From assembly GCA_963843285.1 (NCBI GenBank), contig CAWJJO010000015.1, forward strand, positions 27,488 through 91,487: 64,000 nt of DNA. Reading direction: 5' to 3'. The stretch is from CAZDDB01 sp963843285 (GTDB taxonomy: Bacteria; Acidobacteriota; HRBIN11; JAKEFK01). Below, one piece after another: positions 1 through 8,864 of the stretch. Every line of letters starts with the position of its first letter. The first letter of the stretch is position 1. The notes below the pieces were generated by a model. That model did not search any database. It had not been told where the DNA came from and saw only the letters and a list, made by a program, of their open reading frames with translations. The position numbers were made by a program, and so were the translations under genes.

Positions 1-459
1 TGTGTCGGTAGTGGATACGAATGCGATTCTTTTTCCGTCCGGTGACCACTTCGGTTCCACATTGACCGCCCCACCGGAAGTCAGCGGCTGTACCAGACCG
101 GTTGCGATTTCCAGGAGCTGCAATTCCACGGCGTCGCGATCGTAACGCGCAAAAACGATCCACTTTCCATCTGGGGACCAATCAGGCTGGTAATCGTAAC
201 CCGGGCCCGCGGTCAGTTGCACGGCTGTTCTGGAGTCCAACGCCTGGCGCCATAAGGAGCCTGCCATCGAATAGACGAGTTCGGTTGAATCAGGCGACCA
301 GGATGCGGAGCTTGGACCGCTCGTTAGTTGCGGAAGATACATCTCACGGTAGTAGTAATGGTGAGGCAGATCGATCTGTTTGAGTACTTTTTCCCGCTCA
401 GCGAGCAGCGGAAAGGCGCAGACCAAAATCAGAATCGTAGCGAGTCGTAGAGCACGCAT
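1..459 (-). CDS. Secreted TolB/PD40 beta-propeller protein, N-terminal part
   Basis: The frame is open from an ATG at 459 to the window edge, so about 153 N-terminal residues are visible. A signal peptide (MRALRLATILILVCAFPLLAE) is followed by repeats of the PD40/TolB type: SASWSPDSTELVYS, QPDWSPDGKWIVFA and EPKWSPDGKRIAFV. Such propellers bind protein or substrate in the periplasm and often precede an amidohydrolase or peptidase domain. The rest of the gene lies outside the window, so the catalytic domain, if any, is unknown. Confidence 0.7.
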   Translation of the reverse strand, partial: MRALRLATILILVCAFPLLAEREKVLKQIDLPHHYYYREMYLPQLTSGPSSASWSPDSTELVYSMAGSLWRQALDSRTAVQLTAGPGYDYQPDWSPDGKWIVFARYDRDAVELQLLEIATGLVQPLTSGGAVNVEPKWSPDGKRIAFVSTTDT

Positions 460-486
460 TCCGGCATAATACATCGGTTAGGAATT

Positions 487-808
487 TACCACAAAGGCAC
501 AAAGACACGAAGTCGAAGAGAAAAGATTCAACCACGGAGCGCACAGAGTTCACTGAGAAGAAGTGGCAGCCGCCGGTCCTTCGGACTTTCAAAAAATATT
601 GCAAAACAAAAAGCAAACCCAACAGCGAAGGAACAAAGTAGTAAATACGCTTTTTGTTTTTGCAGTATTTGTTTTGAAAGTCCGCCTACGGCGCCCGGCG
701 CACTTTGCGGCCTTAGAGGTTTATCGCTTCCACAGGAGTCTTTTTGTGAACCGTTTACCGCTTCAAAGCCTCATTCCAGTTCTTGGTGCCTTCGTGCCTT
801 TGTGGTGA
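487..808. repeat. Nested inverted-repeat element (ACCACAAAGGCACAAAG family)
   Basis: The gap between the propeller gene and the FKBP gene holds a nested palindrome rather than a gene. The outer arms are ACCACAAAGGCACAAAGAC near 490 and its near-complement CGTGCCTTTGTGGT near 792-805. The inner arms at about 567-612 and 650-700 pair over CGGACTTTCAAAA, GCAAAACAAAAAGC and their complements. Short ORFs across it are by-products of the palindrome. Related arms occur at 8786-8860 and 13387-13425. Confidence 0.6.
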
Positions 809-822
809 AAATCCGATCCGAG

Positions 823-1509
823 CTATTTAATTGAGATCAGTTCAAGTTCGAAGATCAATACTGAATTTGGAGCGATGACGCCCTCGTATCCTTTCTCGCC
901 ATAAGCGAGATCCGACGGAATAAACAGTTGCCATTTGGCGCCTGTCTGCATTAACTGTAAAGCTTCGGTCCATCCCGCGATCACTTTGCTTACCGGGAAT
1001 TCGGCCGGCTCCCCACGAGTGTAAGAGCTATCGAACTCAGTGCCATCAATCAGCGTGCCTTTATAATTTGTAACGACCGTATCTGTGGCTTTTGGCTTTG
1101 CGCCGGTTCCAGGAGTGATTACCTTGTACTGCAAACCGCTCGGAAGCGTGACGATGCCTTCTTTTTTCGCGTTTTCTGCCAGAAATGCAACGCCTTCGGA
1201 TTTGTTCTGTTCACTCACTGCCGCCCTGGCTGCATCGGTCTTGGCAGTCATTTCCTTTTGAAAGGTGGTGAGAACGTCTTTGATTTCTTCTTCAGTAAGC
1301 AAAGGTTTCGTTCCCGTCAGGGCATCCTTGAGCCCGCGGGCGAGAAGATCAGGATTGATGTCGATTTTCTGAGCTTTCAAATTGGCTCCGATGTTCAATC
1401 CGATGCTGTAACTGACCTTTTCTTTCTGATCTTTTAGCGCAGGTTCTTCCGCTTTTGCCTGAACTGCAAGGATGATAGAACACACAAGTGCGATCCAAAA
1501 AAACTTCAT
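823..1509 (-). CDS. FKBP-type peptidyl-prolyl cis-trans isomerase (Mip/FkpA-like)
   Basis: 228 aa. A signal peptide (about residues 1-20, ending VQAKAEE) is followed by a Mip/FkpA-type dimerisation helix region (KEKVSYSIGLNIGANLK, about residues 30-110). The C-terminal FKBP domain (about residues 120-228) contains LPSGLQYKVITPGTG, GTLIDGTEFDSSY and the closing FELELISI strand. The family catalyses proline isomerisation during folding of exported proteins in the periplasm. Length and domain order are typical. It lies 52 nt upstream, in the direction of transcription, of nothing obviously related; the amine oxidase on the same strand precedes it. Confidence 0.9.
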   Translation of the reverse strand: MKFFWIALVCSIILAVQAKAEEPALKDQKEKVSYSIGLNIGANLKAQKIDINPDLLARGLKDALTGTKPLLTEEEIKDVLTTFQKEMTAKTDAARAAVSEQNKSEGVAFLAENAKKEGIVTLPSGLQYKVITPGTGAKPKATDTVVTNYKGTLIDGTEFDSSYTRGEPAEFPVSKVIAGWTEALQLMQTGAKWQLFIPSDLAYGEKGYEGVIAPNSVLIFELELISIK

Positions 1510-1561
1510 GTAAATCTCCTATTCTTGAAAAAGCGATGCAGCTAAGGATAAGGCAGGCGCG

Positions 1562-3016
1562 TTAACTGCGCAAGAGAATTTCCTGAGAAGCCCGGACGCC
1601 CGATTCAATCGCGCCATTCATGGAAGCGCGGAACGGAGAGGTATGCTCCCCGGCGAAATGGACGCGTCCTTCGGGCGCTTTTGCCAGATCCAGATAGTTG
1701 AGATCCTGCCCGACACCGGTAAAAGAGTAACTACCCTTCAGCCATGGATCCTGGTTCCAATACTTACTGGCGCCGCCTTCCCAGAATTGCGGAGCTTCCG
1801 CCCAGACTTTTGTGACCTCCTGGCGAGCGATGTTCAATCGATCCGATTCTGCCAGTTCACCCAGCTTTTCTGCGTCTTCCGCGGAGGTAAAAGACATCAG
1901 GATTCCACGCGGACCCGGTTGATCGATCGACATGTGATAAATTCGGCGTAATCGCGTATCCGTAAACACCCGCTGCCCGGGACTTCCCGGCTCATCCCAG
2001 AACCTGCGCCGGAACTGCATCGCAATTTTCATCCCGTGACCGTAGGACAACGTCCGGATGCATTTCATTTTGCCGGCAGAAAACTCCGGCACTATTTCAA
2101 TTTCGCGCAGCACTGAAAATGGAATCGCAATGACCAGATTTGGCGAACGAATCGATCGCATTTGTCCTTCTTCTTCAAACCAGACTTCCACGCTGTTCTG
2201 ATCGTGAGCAATCTTTCGCACAGGGCGATCATACAGGATTTCCGCGGACAGCGACTTCGCAAATGCTTTTGGCAATTGATCGTTTCCACCAAAGATTCTT
2301 CCTTCATCCTGCAGCTCGCTGAATGCGCTTTGTTGGAGGTGACTGCGAAGCATGGAAAGAGCAGACATCTGTTCCGGTCGCGCGGTTTCTTCCGTCGCAT
2401 TCAGGTAGGTATAGAGAGTCAAAATATCTTTGGGAGCTCCTTCGCGCGTTAAAAGCTCCGCAACCGAGAGATTGTCCAATTTCAAGATTTCCGGAGGGAG
2501 CTTTTCCGGATCCTTCACCATCGTAACGAGTCGTTTTGTATATTCCGTTTCCTGACCGAACAACATTCCCGGTTTTGCGCCTTCGAAAGGAAGCTGTTCT
2601 TTGTTCTTCTTGAACGAATCCATCTGAAATGATTTCCCGCGAACAAAAATTGCATCATACAGTTTTGCGGTGAGGACCTTAAGGTCGAATTGCTTGCAGT
2701 ACCGGTGCATGAACTCGTCTTTAGCATCGACGTATTCGGCGCCCATTTCCGCGTACAAGCCATCCGCAAACGGATCTCTCGCGGTAAACACACGCCCTCC
2801 GGGACGGGAACGGGCCTCCAGCACAGTGACTTCGAATCCTGCCTTCTTCAACTCGTAGGCGGATGAAAGACCGGCCAGTCCCGCGCCCAGAATCAGTACT
2901 TTCCGTGATGTTTCAGAATTTGCGATCAGGCGGCTTCCGGAAGCGGCAAGAAGAAGCGTTGCGCCGGCGCTTTGCAGAAACTCACGCCGACTAAAATCTC
3001 TTGTTGTTTTTCCCAC
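1562..3016 (-). CDS. Tat-exported FAD-dependent amine oxidase
   Basis: 484 aa. The N-terminus has a twin-arginine signal (SRREFLQSAGATLLLAASG). It is followed by the dinucleotide-binding motif LILGAGLAGLSSAYELKKAG and the flavin amine oxidase signature EARSRPGGRV. The C-terminus has the FAD-contacting motif VHFAGEHTSPFRASMNGAIESG. The family oxidises primary, secondary or poly-amines (or L-amino acids) with H2O2 release; the substrate cannot be read from sequence. The Tat signal places the folded flavoprotein in the periplasm. It is separated by 52 nt from the FKBP gene, so the two may be co-transcribed. Confidence 0.88.
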   Translation of the reverse strand: MGKTTRDFSRREFLQSAGATLLLAASGSRLIANSETSRKVLILGAGLAGLSSAYELKKAGFEVTVLEARSRPGGRVFTARDPFADGLYAEMGAEYVDAKDEFMHRYCKQFDLKVLTAKLYDAIFVRGKSFQMDSFKKNKEQLPFEGAKPGMLFGQETEYTKRLVTMVKDPEKLPPEILKLDNLSVAELLTREGAPKDILTLYTYLNATEETARPEQMSALSMLRSHLQQSAFSELQDEGRIFGGNDQLPKAFAKSLSAEILYDRPVRKIAHDQNSVEVWFEEEGQMRSIRSPNLVIAIPFSVLREIEIVPEFSAGKMKCIRTLSYGHGMKIAMQFRRRFWDEPGSPGQRVFTDTRLRRIYHMSIDQPGPRGILMSFTSAEDAEKLGELAESDRLNIARQEVTKVWAEAPQFWEGGASKYWNQDPWLKGSYSFTGVGQDLNYLDLAKAPEGRVHFAGEHTSPFRASMNGAIESGVRASQEILLRS

Positions 3017-3038
3017 AGTGTTTGGATTCTATCATTAC

Positions 3039-3280
3039 TTGTAGGGGCCGTGCATTTGCCAGCCGATCCGTAGTCGTCACAAAGTGATGATAGGTCGAGA
3101 AGCAATTTCTTGGGCCACAAAGTGCGAGCAAATGCACAGCCCGGCACGGCAGTGTCATGATTTTGAATTTCGTATGACGGGCTGAGCAGTTTTTCCCCCA
3201 ATAGAAACCGAAAGCCGTTGCAAGAGGATACCGATTTCGGCTGACTCAGAACTGCGGTGGAAAATGCTCAGCCCCTACAA
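3039..3280. repeat. 240-bp intergenic palindromic element, copy 1
   Basis: The element is bounded by TTGTAGGGGC (3039) and GCCCCTACAA (to 3280). Inside are two complementary pairs: GTGCATTTGC with GCAAATGCACAGCCC, and GACGGGCTGAGCA with GGAAAATGCTCAGCCC. A second copy at 16589-16828 has the same blocks in inverted order. It fills most of the gap between the amine oxidase and the histidine kinase. No ORF with protein character was seen inside it. Confidence 0.7.
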
Positions 3281-3315
3281 GAACGAACGTTACAAGTCTT
3301 TGCCGCAAAATTAAC

Positions 3316-3346
3316 AGGGACCCATCTGGGAGAAATGGGTCCCTGG
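3316..3346. other. Strong hairpin upstream of the histidine kinase
   Basis: CAGGGACCCAT pairs perfectly with ATGGGTCCCTG across a 9-nt loop, giving an 11-bp stem. There is no T-tract after it, so it is not a standard intrinsic terminator. It could be a processing or attenuation structure in a leader about 200 nt ahead of the kinase start. The remaining 200 nt before 3553 show nothing else. Confidence 0.45.
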
Positions 3347-3552
3347 TGTGGGGACTGCATCGCTAGGAGGGATGCTCTTTCGGAGATTCGAATGAATTCT
3401 CCTTGTTCCAGGACTGAAGCAACTGCCGTGCCATCCGCTACCACGTCCAGTTGTTAGCTCAGTGAAAAGAAGGCGTGTGGAATTTGTCCACATCATTATG
3501 AGTACAATTACCACAGTGGCGGGTAACATGCTCGCGCTACAATAATTAGAAC

Positions 3553-5118
3553 ATGCGATGGTATTCGCGACTCGGGTTAAAATGGAAGTTTTTCCTGTTT
3601 ACTTCGGTGATTGTGATCGCCATTTGCGCGGGTTTGTTCTTTTTTATTGAACGGATTTTGCGCGGCTATCTGCAATCTGAAATGCAACAGCAGGCCGGCG
3701 CCATTGCAGGATCTCTCCAGGATCAGCTTTCCAACTTTTTTGATCCGGCAAAAGTTCAGAATTCCGCAGAGCGCCTGCTTTCCGAGAGTCCGGAAATTTC
3801 ACGAATCACGGTCTTCCGTCGAGTCGGCAGTTTGATGACTCCGTTTATCGCGGCAGAATCCACCAGTCTCCCGAATAATACCCAGTTGTACACAACAGCT
3901 TTGAGCAGGAGAACGCCGTTTCGCTTTGAGTTTCAATATAAAGAAAAGGAATACTGGGAATTTGCATATCCGATTCTCAGCGGAGGAACTGTCGTTGGAT
4001 TGACGGCTGTCACCCTGAATTTTTCGCAATATAAAGGCCTCATTTCGGCTGTAAGGGCAGGAACTTTGCTTGTCCTGCTTGTTGGATTAATTGTCATGCT
4101 GCTCACAATGAATATCTATTTGGAGTTGACAATCCGGCGTCCGCTGGCGGAGATTGTTTCTGCGATGAACGAAGTCAAGCAATCCCGTTTTGATACGCGG
4201 GTCAAGCCGCGCGGCGCAGATGAAATCGGAATGCTGGCGGAAGATTTTAATACGATGGCTGCTGCTCTGGGCGAAGCACAATCTGAAATCATGCGCCAAA
4301 ACAGGATGCTGGAAAAGCGCGTGGAAGACGCCGTCGCAGAGCTCCGCGCCCGCAATCTGGAGCTATTTCAGGCTCAGGACGAGCTGCGACGCGCGAGCCG
4401 TCTTGCTACCGCGGGACAGGTCGCAGCGATGTTGGCGCACGATCTGGGCTCACCACTGAGCTCGATTTCCGGTCATTTGCAATTGATGCTTGAAAATCCG
4501 AACCAAACCCCGAAAGAACGGGAGCGTGTCCGGTTGCTTCTTTCCCAGGTAGAACGTCTCTCCGACACCATCCGGAACTTTCTTTCCAACGTTTCCGGAT
4601 TGGAAAGCCGTTTTCAGGATTGTGATCTCAACGCGTTGCTGCAGCATGTCATCGAGCTGACTCGTCCGCTGCTGACAGGACACAAAATCGAAACATTTTT
4701 GGAGATGGATTCACGTCTTCCTCATATCAAAGCTGACTCCAATCAGCTCCAACAGCTCTTTCTCAATTTGTTCAGCAACGCAATGGATGCCATGAAAGAA
4801 GGAGGGACCCTGAGGGTCAGGACAAGATATCTTCCGGAAACGCAAACCGCCGAAGTACGGGTCTCCGATTCAGGACAGGGAATGACCCCCGACCATCTGA
4901 AAAATCTATTTCGCCCGTTCTTTTCAACGAAGGAGTTTGGAAAGGGAACGGGACTGGGATTGGCAATCTGCAAAGAAATCGTGAAGGCGCACGGAGGACA
5001 AATCAAAGCGGAGAGCAAGCAAGGACAAGGGGCGGAATTTACAATTCTGTTCCCGATTGCAAATATTCCAATCGAAAAGGAAACCTATGAAAAAGCCGAA
5101 TCTGTTAATCGTGGATGA
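3553..5118 (+). CDS. Membrane sensor histidine kinase, NtrB-like partner
   Basis: 521 aa. TM1 lies at about residues 12-34 and TM2 at about 168-190, enclosing a periplasmic sensor of about 130 residues. A HAMP domain (about 190-245) and a coiled linker follow. The phospho-acceptor box is AAMLAHDLGSPLSSISGHLQ with His296. The ATPase domain shows N box LFLNLFSNAMDAMK, G1 VSDSGQGMTP, F box LFRPFFSTKEFG and G2 GTGLGLAICKEIV. The gene overlaps the following NtrC-type regulator by 32 nt, so they form a translationally coupled two-component system. The signal sensed is unknown. Confidence 0.93.
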   Translation: MRWYSRLGLKWKFFLFTSVIVIAICAGLFFFIERILRGYLQSEMQQQAGAIAGSLQDQLSNFFDPAKVQNSAERLLSESPEISRITVFRRVGSLMTPFIAAESTSLPNNTQLYTTALSRRTPFRFEFQYKEKEYWEFAYPILSGGTVVGLTAVTLNFSQYKGLISAVRAGTLLVLLVGLIVMLLTMNIYLELTIRRPLAEIVSAMNEVKQSRFDTRVKPRGADEIGMLAEDFNTMAAALGEAQSEIMRQNRMLEKRVEDAVAELRARNLELFQAQDELRRASRLATAGQVAAMLAHDLGSPLSSISGHLQLMLENPNQTPKERERVRLLLSQVERLSDTIRNFLSNVSGLESRFQDCDLNALLQHVIELTRPLLTGHKIETFLEMDSRLPHIKADSNQLQQLFLNLFSNAMDAMKEGGTLRVRTRYLPETQTAEVRVSDSGQGMTPDHLKNLFRPFFSTKEFGKGTGLGLAICKEIVKAHGGQIKAESKQGQGAEFTILFPIANIPIEKETYEKAESVNRG

Positions 5119-6427
5119 CGATCCCGTTACCGCGGACATGACACTGCAAGCTCTGAAAAATGAAGACTGCACGATTACCGTTGTGCACGGCGGAGTCGCC
5201 GCGATGGCGGAAGGACGCAGGCAGCGGTTTGATCTAATATTGAGCGATCTGCGCATGCCCGATGCAGACGGCATGGAAGTACTGGAATGGTTCCGGAAAG
5301 AGCAACCCGAAGCGATGATCATTTTGATGACCGCGTTTGGCTCCAGCAGCTCCGCCATTGAAGCGATCCAGGGCGGCGCTTACGACTATATTAGTAAGCC
5401 ATTCAAGATCGATGAGCTCCGGGCGATGGTGCGAAAGGCGCTTGCCAACCGGGCCGTTCGAAAAGCTTCGTTTGAGGAAACGGAAATCGATGAATTTGAG
5501 ACGATTATCGGGCGCAGCAAGAGCATGATTGAAGTGTATAAGATGATTGGACGCGTCGCCGATTCGGATGCGGTGGTCCTGATTCTGGGGGAAACCGGTA
5601 GCGGCAAAGAGCTAGTTGCGCGCGCTCTTCATGACAAGAGTGTGCGCCGCAAACGTCCTTTTCTGGCGGTCAATTGCAGCGCGTTTACCGAAACGCTTCT
5701 GGAAGCCGAGCTGTTCGGTCATGAAAAAGGCGCATTTACCGGAGCGATTGCTTCTCGCCCGGGAATCTTCGAAGCGGCGGAAGGCGGCACATGTTATCTG
5801 GATGAGATTTCCGAAACTTCTCCCGCTATGCAGGCAAGATTGTTACGCGTACTTCAAAACAAAGAAATCAAACGTGTGGGCAGCAATCAGGTCATTCCTG
5901 TCAATACGAGAATTGTGACATCCTCCAACAAAGACTTAAAGCAGCTTGTAGAAAAAGGGGAGTTTCGTCAGGATCTGTATTACCGGCTGAACGGGATCAC
6001 GATTCCGGTTCCACCATTGCGGGAGCGGCGGGAGGATTTGCCGGACTTGATCCAGTATTTTCTGCGAAAGTTTTCACCTCCCGACCGAAAGATCAGTCTT
6101 TCGCACGAGGCGTATCAAGCGTTGCTCCAATATGACTGGCCCGGCAATATTCGTGAGCTGGAACACGTGATTCAGCGCGCAGCCACTCTGGCGCCGCTCG
6201 GTACGATTCTGGTGGAACATTTGAACCTGGGAAGTCCGATCCAGTCAGTTTCAGCACAATTTGATTTCGATGAACAAATCCCGCTGGAGGAGCTGGAAAA
6301 ACGGTACATTCGTTACGTCTATCTGAAGACTTCGCGGAATAAAGTAAAGACCGCGGAGATTCTGGGTATCGACCGAAAGACGCTTTATAACAAGCTGGCA
6401 AAATACGGCATTGACCATACGGATTAG
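5087..6427 (+). CDS. Sigma-54-dependent response regulator (NtrC family)
   Basis: 446 aa from the ATG at 5087, chosen because AAAAGG lies 6 nt upstream and the protein then opens directly with the receiver strand (KPNLLIVDDDPVTAD). The receiver domain (about 1-118) has phospho-acceptor Asp54 in ILSDLRMPDADG. The AAA+ domain (about 145-380) has Walker A GETGSGKE (168-175) and the sigma-54 contact loop GAFTGA (215-220). A Fis-type helix-turn-helix ends the protein (KVKTAEILGIDRKTLYNKL). It should activate sigma-54 promoters when phosphorylated by the overlapping kinase. I found no convincing sigma-54 promoter nearby, so its targets are probably elsewhere. Confidence 0.95.
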   Translation: MKKPNLLIVDDDPVTADMTLQALKNEDCTITVVHGGVAAMAEGRRQRFDLILSDLRMPDADGMEVLEWFRKEQPEAMIILMTAFGSSSSAIEAIQGGAYDYISKPFKIDELRAMVRKALANRAVRKASFEETEIDEFETIIGRSKSMIEVYKMIGRVADSDAVVLILGETGSGKELVARALHDKSVRRKRPFLAVNCSAFTETLLEAELFGHEKGAFTGAIASRPGIFEAAEGGTCYLDEISETSPAMQARLLRVLQNKEIKRVGSNQVIPVNTRIVTSSNKDLKQLVEKGEFRQDLYYRLNGITIPVPPLRERREDLPDLIQYFLRKFSPPDRKISLSHEAYQALLQYDWPGNIRELEHVIQRAATLAPLGTILVEHLNLGSPIQSVSAQFDFDEQIPLEELEKRYIRYVYLKTSRNKVKTAEILGIDRKTLYNKLAKYGIDHTD

Positions 6428-6472
6428 GATTTCACGCAAAGACGCAGAGAAAGGGTTCGGACTAAGAAAAGG

Positions 6473-6536
6473 AACCACAGATGAACACAGATGAACACCG
6501 ATGGGAAGTTGTTAAAATCTGTGTTCATCTGTGGTT
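6473..6536. repeat. Perfect 20-bp inverted repeat between convergent genes
   Basis: AACCACAGATGAACACAGAT at 6473-6492 is followed 24 nt later by its exact reverse complement at 6517-6536. It sits between the ends of the regulator gene (+) and the sarcosine-oxidase-like gene (-). It could therefore act as a bidirectional terminator, although no clean T-tract follows on either strand. Confidence 0.7.
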
Positions 6537-6556
6537 ATCTGTGGTTTCAATCCTTC

Positions 6557-7723
6557 TCAAACCATGAAATTCTTGGGGGGGTTTTCCATCTCCAGGATTT
6601 CACGGCTGATGCGGAACGGTTCAATGCCGGATTCGGTTTTGCCGTCGATCGCCATCTCACTCAAAATCTTGCCGATCACGGAAGCGAATTTGAACGCATG
6701 ACCTGCCCCGATCGTTACAAAGCAGTTTGGAAAATCGGGAAGGGAATCGATTACGAAATCGCGGTCCGGCGTCAGAGTATACAAACATGATTTCGTATAG
6801 AGAATCGGACCATGAGCGGCCGGAAGATACTGCTTTACGAAATCTTCTACCCGTTGTTGCGCTTCCAGATCCGGTTCGAACGTCCGCGTTTCAGGTGTAA
6901 CTTCCTTGCCGCCGCAATCCTGTCCCACCTTGATCCCTGCCTCGCCGTAAACCGGAAAGCCGTAAAAACTTGGCTCGTCCATCCAGATCCATACCGGAAA
7001 TCGCTCTGGCGCAAATTCCGCCGGATCCGGGGTCGCAAAATACGTGACCTGTTCTTGCGTGACGGTGAGCGGGCGCTTCATGCCGAAATTTGCAAGAAGC
7101 CGGTTGGACCACGGCCCACCTGCTATGATCAGTTTGCGGCAACGATATGTGGAAGTGTTTGTCATCACTTCAAAACCGCCGCCTGTCGGATGAATCGAAT
7201 GGACCGGGGTTCGTTCTAATAATGTAGCGCCATGGACGCGCGCCATCCGCTGGTGGGCCACATTGCACTTTGCCGCCGGCGCGATTCCTCCGTCCGCCTG
7301 ATAGATGCCGTGTACTCCGTCGTCAATTTGAAATTGCGGGTAACGATGTCTGATCTCCGCTGCATCCAATGGTTCAAACGGCACACTACACGCAGCGAGG
7401 CTTTCTTCATAATCAGACATCGGGATGGCAGGGTTGGCAGGCCAAAGATCCAGCCCACCCGTTTTGACAATCAGTGGTTCCGCGGCGTCCTTTTCCAGTT
7501 CGCTCCACGCACTGTAGGCTCGCTTTGCAAGTTCGACATAAAACGGAGTGTGATAAGAAAGCCGGATGATCCGGGAGTGGTCCTGTGATTCGCCGCGGAC
7601 GTGCCCCAGCTCAAATTGCTCGATGCCGAGAACTTCACTTCCCGCGCGTCGCGAAAGCCAGTATGCGGCTCCGCTTCCAAGGCCGCCCAATCCAATGACG
7701 ATGTACTCAAACGAAGTCTTCAT
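6557..7723 (-). CDS. Monomeric sarcosine oxidase-like flavoenzyme
   Basis: 388 aa, the usual length for monomeric sarcosine oxidase or N-methyltryptophan oxidase. The N-terminus has the FAD-binding motif IVIGLGGLGSGAAYWLSRR. The family's HSRIIRLSYH segment follows at about residues 49-58. Cys313 in KSCLYTLTPDRDFVID matches the position of the cysteine that covalently holds FAD in this family. The reaction is oxidative demethylation of an N-methyl amine such as sarcosine, giving formaldehyde and H2O2. It is the last gene of an apparent minus-strand operon, 21 nt after the BHMT-like gene. That context favours sarcosine or dimethylglycine as substrate; this is an inference. Confidence 0.85.
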   Translation of the reverse strand: MKTSFEYIVIGLGGLGSGAAYWLSRRAGSEVLGIEQFELGHVRGESQDHSRIIRLSYHTPFYVELAKRAYSAWSELEKDAAEPLIVKTGGLDLWPANPAIPMSDYEESLAACSVPFEPLDAAEIRHRYPQFQIDDGVHGIYQADGGIAPAAKCNVAHQRMARVHGATLLERTPVHSIHPTGGGFEVMTNTSTYRCRKLIIAGGPWSNRLLANFGMKRPLTVTQEQVTYFATPDPAEFAPERFPVWIWMDEPSFYGFPVYGEAGIKVGQDCGGKEVTPETRTFEPDLEAQQRVEDFVKQYLPAAHGPILYTKSCLYTLTPDRDFVIDSLPDFPNCFVTIGAGHAFKFASVIGKILSEMAIDGKTESGIEPFRISREILEMENPPKNFMV

Positions 7724-7744
7724 AGAAGTGATATTTTGATATTT

Positions 7745-8725
7745 CTAGTCCTTCTGCTCGTAGTACTCATAGGCCGACATCGGTTTGCCCGATTTTGATT
7801 TCCAGTTTCTCTCTTCCGACGGAAGCTTACCGAGAACGCGCGCCATTTCACGAACGTGAATCGTGACGGACCCGCAGCAGGAGCCGATAAAATTGATCCC
7901 CAACTCTCGAGCTTTGGCGGCGTAATCACCCATTTCCTTACGAGTGAGCTGAAGCGGATCGAGCGCAAGTGGAAACTCCGGAAGCGAAGTGAAATCCGGT
8001 TTGTCCAGTGGAGTCCGATAAGCAGCCGGCTGACAGGCGATGTAGCCGGAAACCGCATCACGCATTTCTTTGACCAGCGGCAACGTGTGTTCCGGATTCC
8101 GCAAGCAATTGATTCCTACAATTTCCGCGCCGGCATCGATCAGGCGTTTGGCGCATTCCGCGGGAGTGTAACCTTCATATGTATGGGGATCGGCTTCGTA
8201 GGACATCGTTACCATCGCAACCAGTCCGGCCTTCTTGATTCTTTCCGTTGCGAGCAACGCTTCGCCAAGCCATGTAAAAGTTTCTGCGATTCCAAAGTCG
8301 ATTCCCTCTTTCATTTGCACTTCGAGCTGGCGGTCAAACAAAGCGCGCACACGATCCGCCGACTTTGGATCTTTTGGATCATACGCCCAGGTCAGACTGA
8401 GATTCCCTGCGACCAGCGCATCCCCTTGCTTTGCGATGTCGCGGGCGATTTGGACCGCGGCGCGATTGATGTCGTCGACTCTCCCTTCCATTCCAACGGT
8501 CGCAAGCTTGTCTTCGCTTGCATAAAAGGTGAGCGCTTGAAGCACCTCCGCTCCTGCTCGTAGAAACTCGCGATGCAGCTCTGCCAGCGCTTCCGGATGG
8601 GTCAGGCTTACTTCGGGCGTAAATGGTCCCGCCTGCACGTAACCGCGCTTTTCAAGTTCCAGCAAATATCCGCCGTCACCAAGAACGGGACCCGCGGCCA
8701 GACGCTCCAAAATAGACATCTTCAT
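7745..8725 (-). CDS. Homocysteine S-methyltransferase, betaine-type (BHMT-like)
   Basis: 326 aa. It opens with ILERLAAGPVLGDGGYLLELEKRGY, typical of the BHMT branch of the homocysteine methyltransferase family. The three zinc ligands are present: Cys207 in GINCLRN and Cys283/Cys284 in FIGSCCGS. The family moves a methyl group from betaine (or S-methylmethionine, dimethylsulfonio compounds) to homocysteine to make methionine. The neighbours (Rieske oxygenase upstream, sarcosine-oxidase-like enzyme 21 nt downstream) point to betaine as methyl donor. The start could also be Met3 (8719). Confidence 0.85.
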   Translation of the reverse strand: MKMSILERLAAGPVLGDGGYLLELEKRGYVQAGPFTPEVSLTHPEALAELHREFLRAGAEVLQALTFYASEDKLATVGMEGRVDDINRAAVQIARDIAKQGDALVAGNLSLTWAYDPKDPKSADRVRALFDRQLEVQMKEGIDFGIAETFTWLGEALLATERIKKAGLVAMVTMSYEADPHTYEGYTPAECAKRLIDAGAEIVGINCLRNPEHTLPLVKEMRDAVSGYIACQPAAYRTPLDKPDFTSLPEFPLALDPLQLTRKEMGDYAAKARELGINFIGSCCGSVTIHVREMARVLGKLPSEERNWKSKSGKPMSAYEYYEQKD

Positions 8726-8785
8726 GCAACGCTCCTTTTAGGTGTTTTTTATTATACGACTTCCGCGCTCTCCGCGAGAAAAGGA

Positions 8786-8860
8786 TTCACCACAAAGACA
8801 CAAAGATCACAAAGAGATTATTGATTCCTTTCTTTGTGGCCTTTGTGCCTTTGTGGTGAA
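8786..8860. repeat. Inverted repeat of the ACCACAAAG family inside the operon
   Basis: TTCACCACAAAGACACAAAG at 8786 pairs with CTTTGTGCCTTTGTGGTGAA ending at 8860. It occupies most of the 139-nt gap between the Rieske and BHMT-like genes. It could attenuate or process the operon transcript. The same family is seen at 487-808 and 13387-13425. Confidence 0.65.
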
Positions 8861-8864
8861 TTCC

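Noticed and set aside
563..808. Plus-strand ORF in the first intergenic gap
   Set aside because: It lies wholly within a nested palindrome and has low-complexity sequence.
3316..3346. Riboswitch upstream of the histidine kinase
   Set aside because: Only a single hairpin is visible; no conserved riboswitch core could be recognised.
7856..8563. 235-codon ORF antisense to the BHMT-like gene
   Set aside because: The opposite strand carries all zinc ligands and family motifs; the antisense sequence has no protein pattern.
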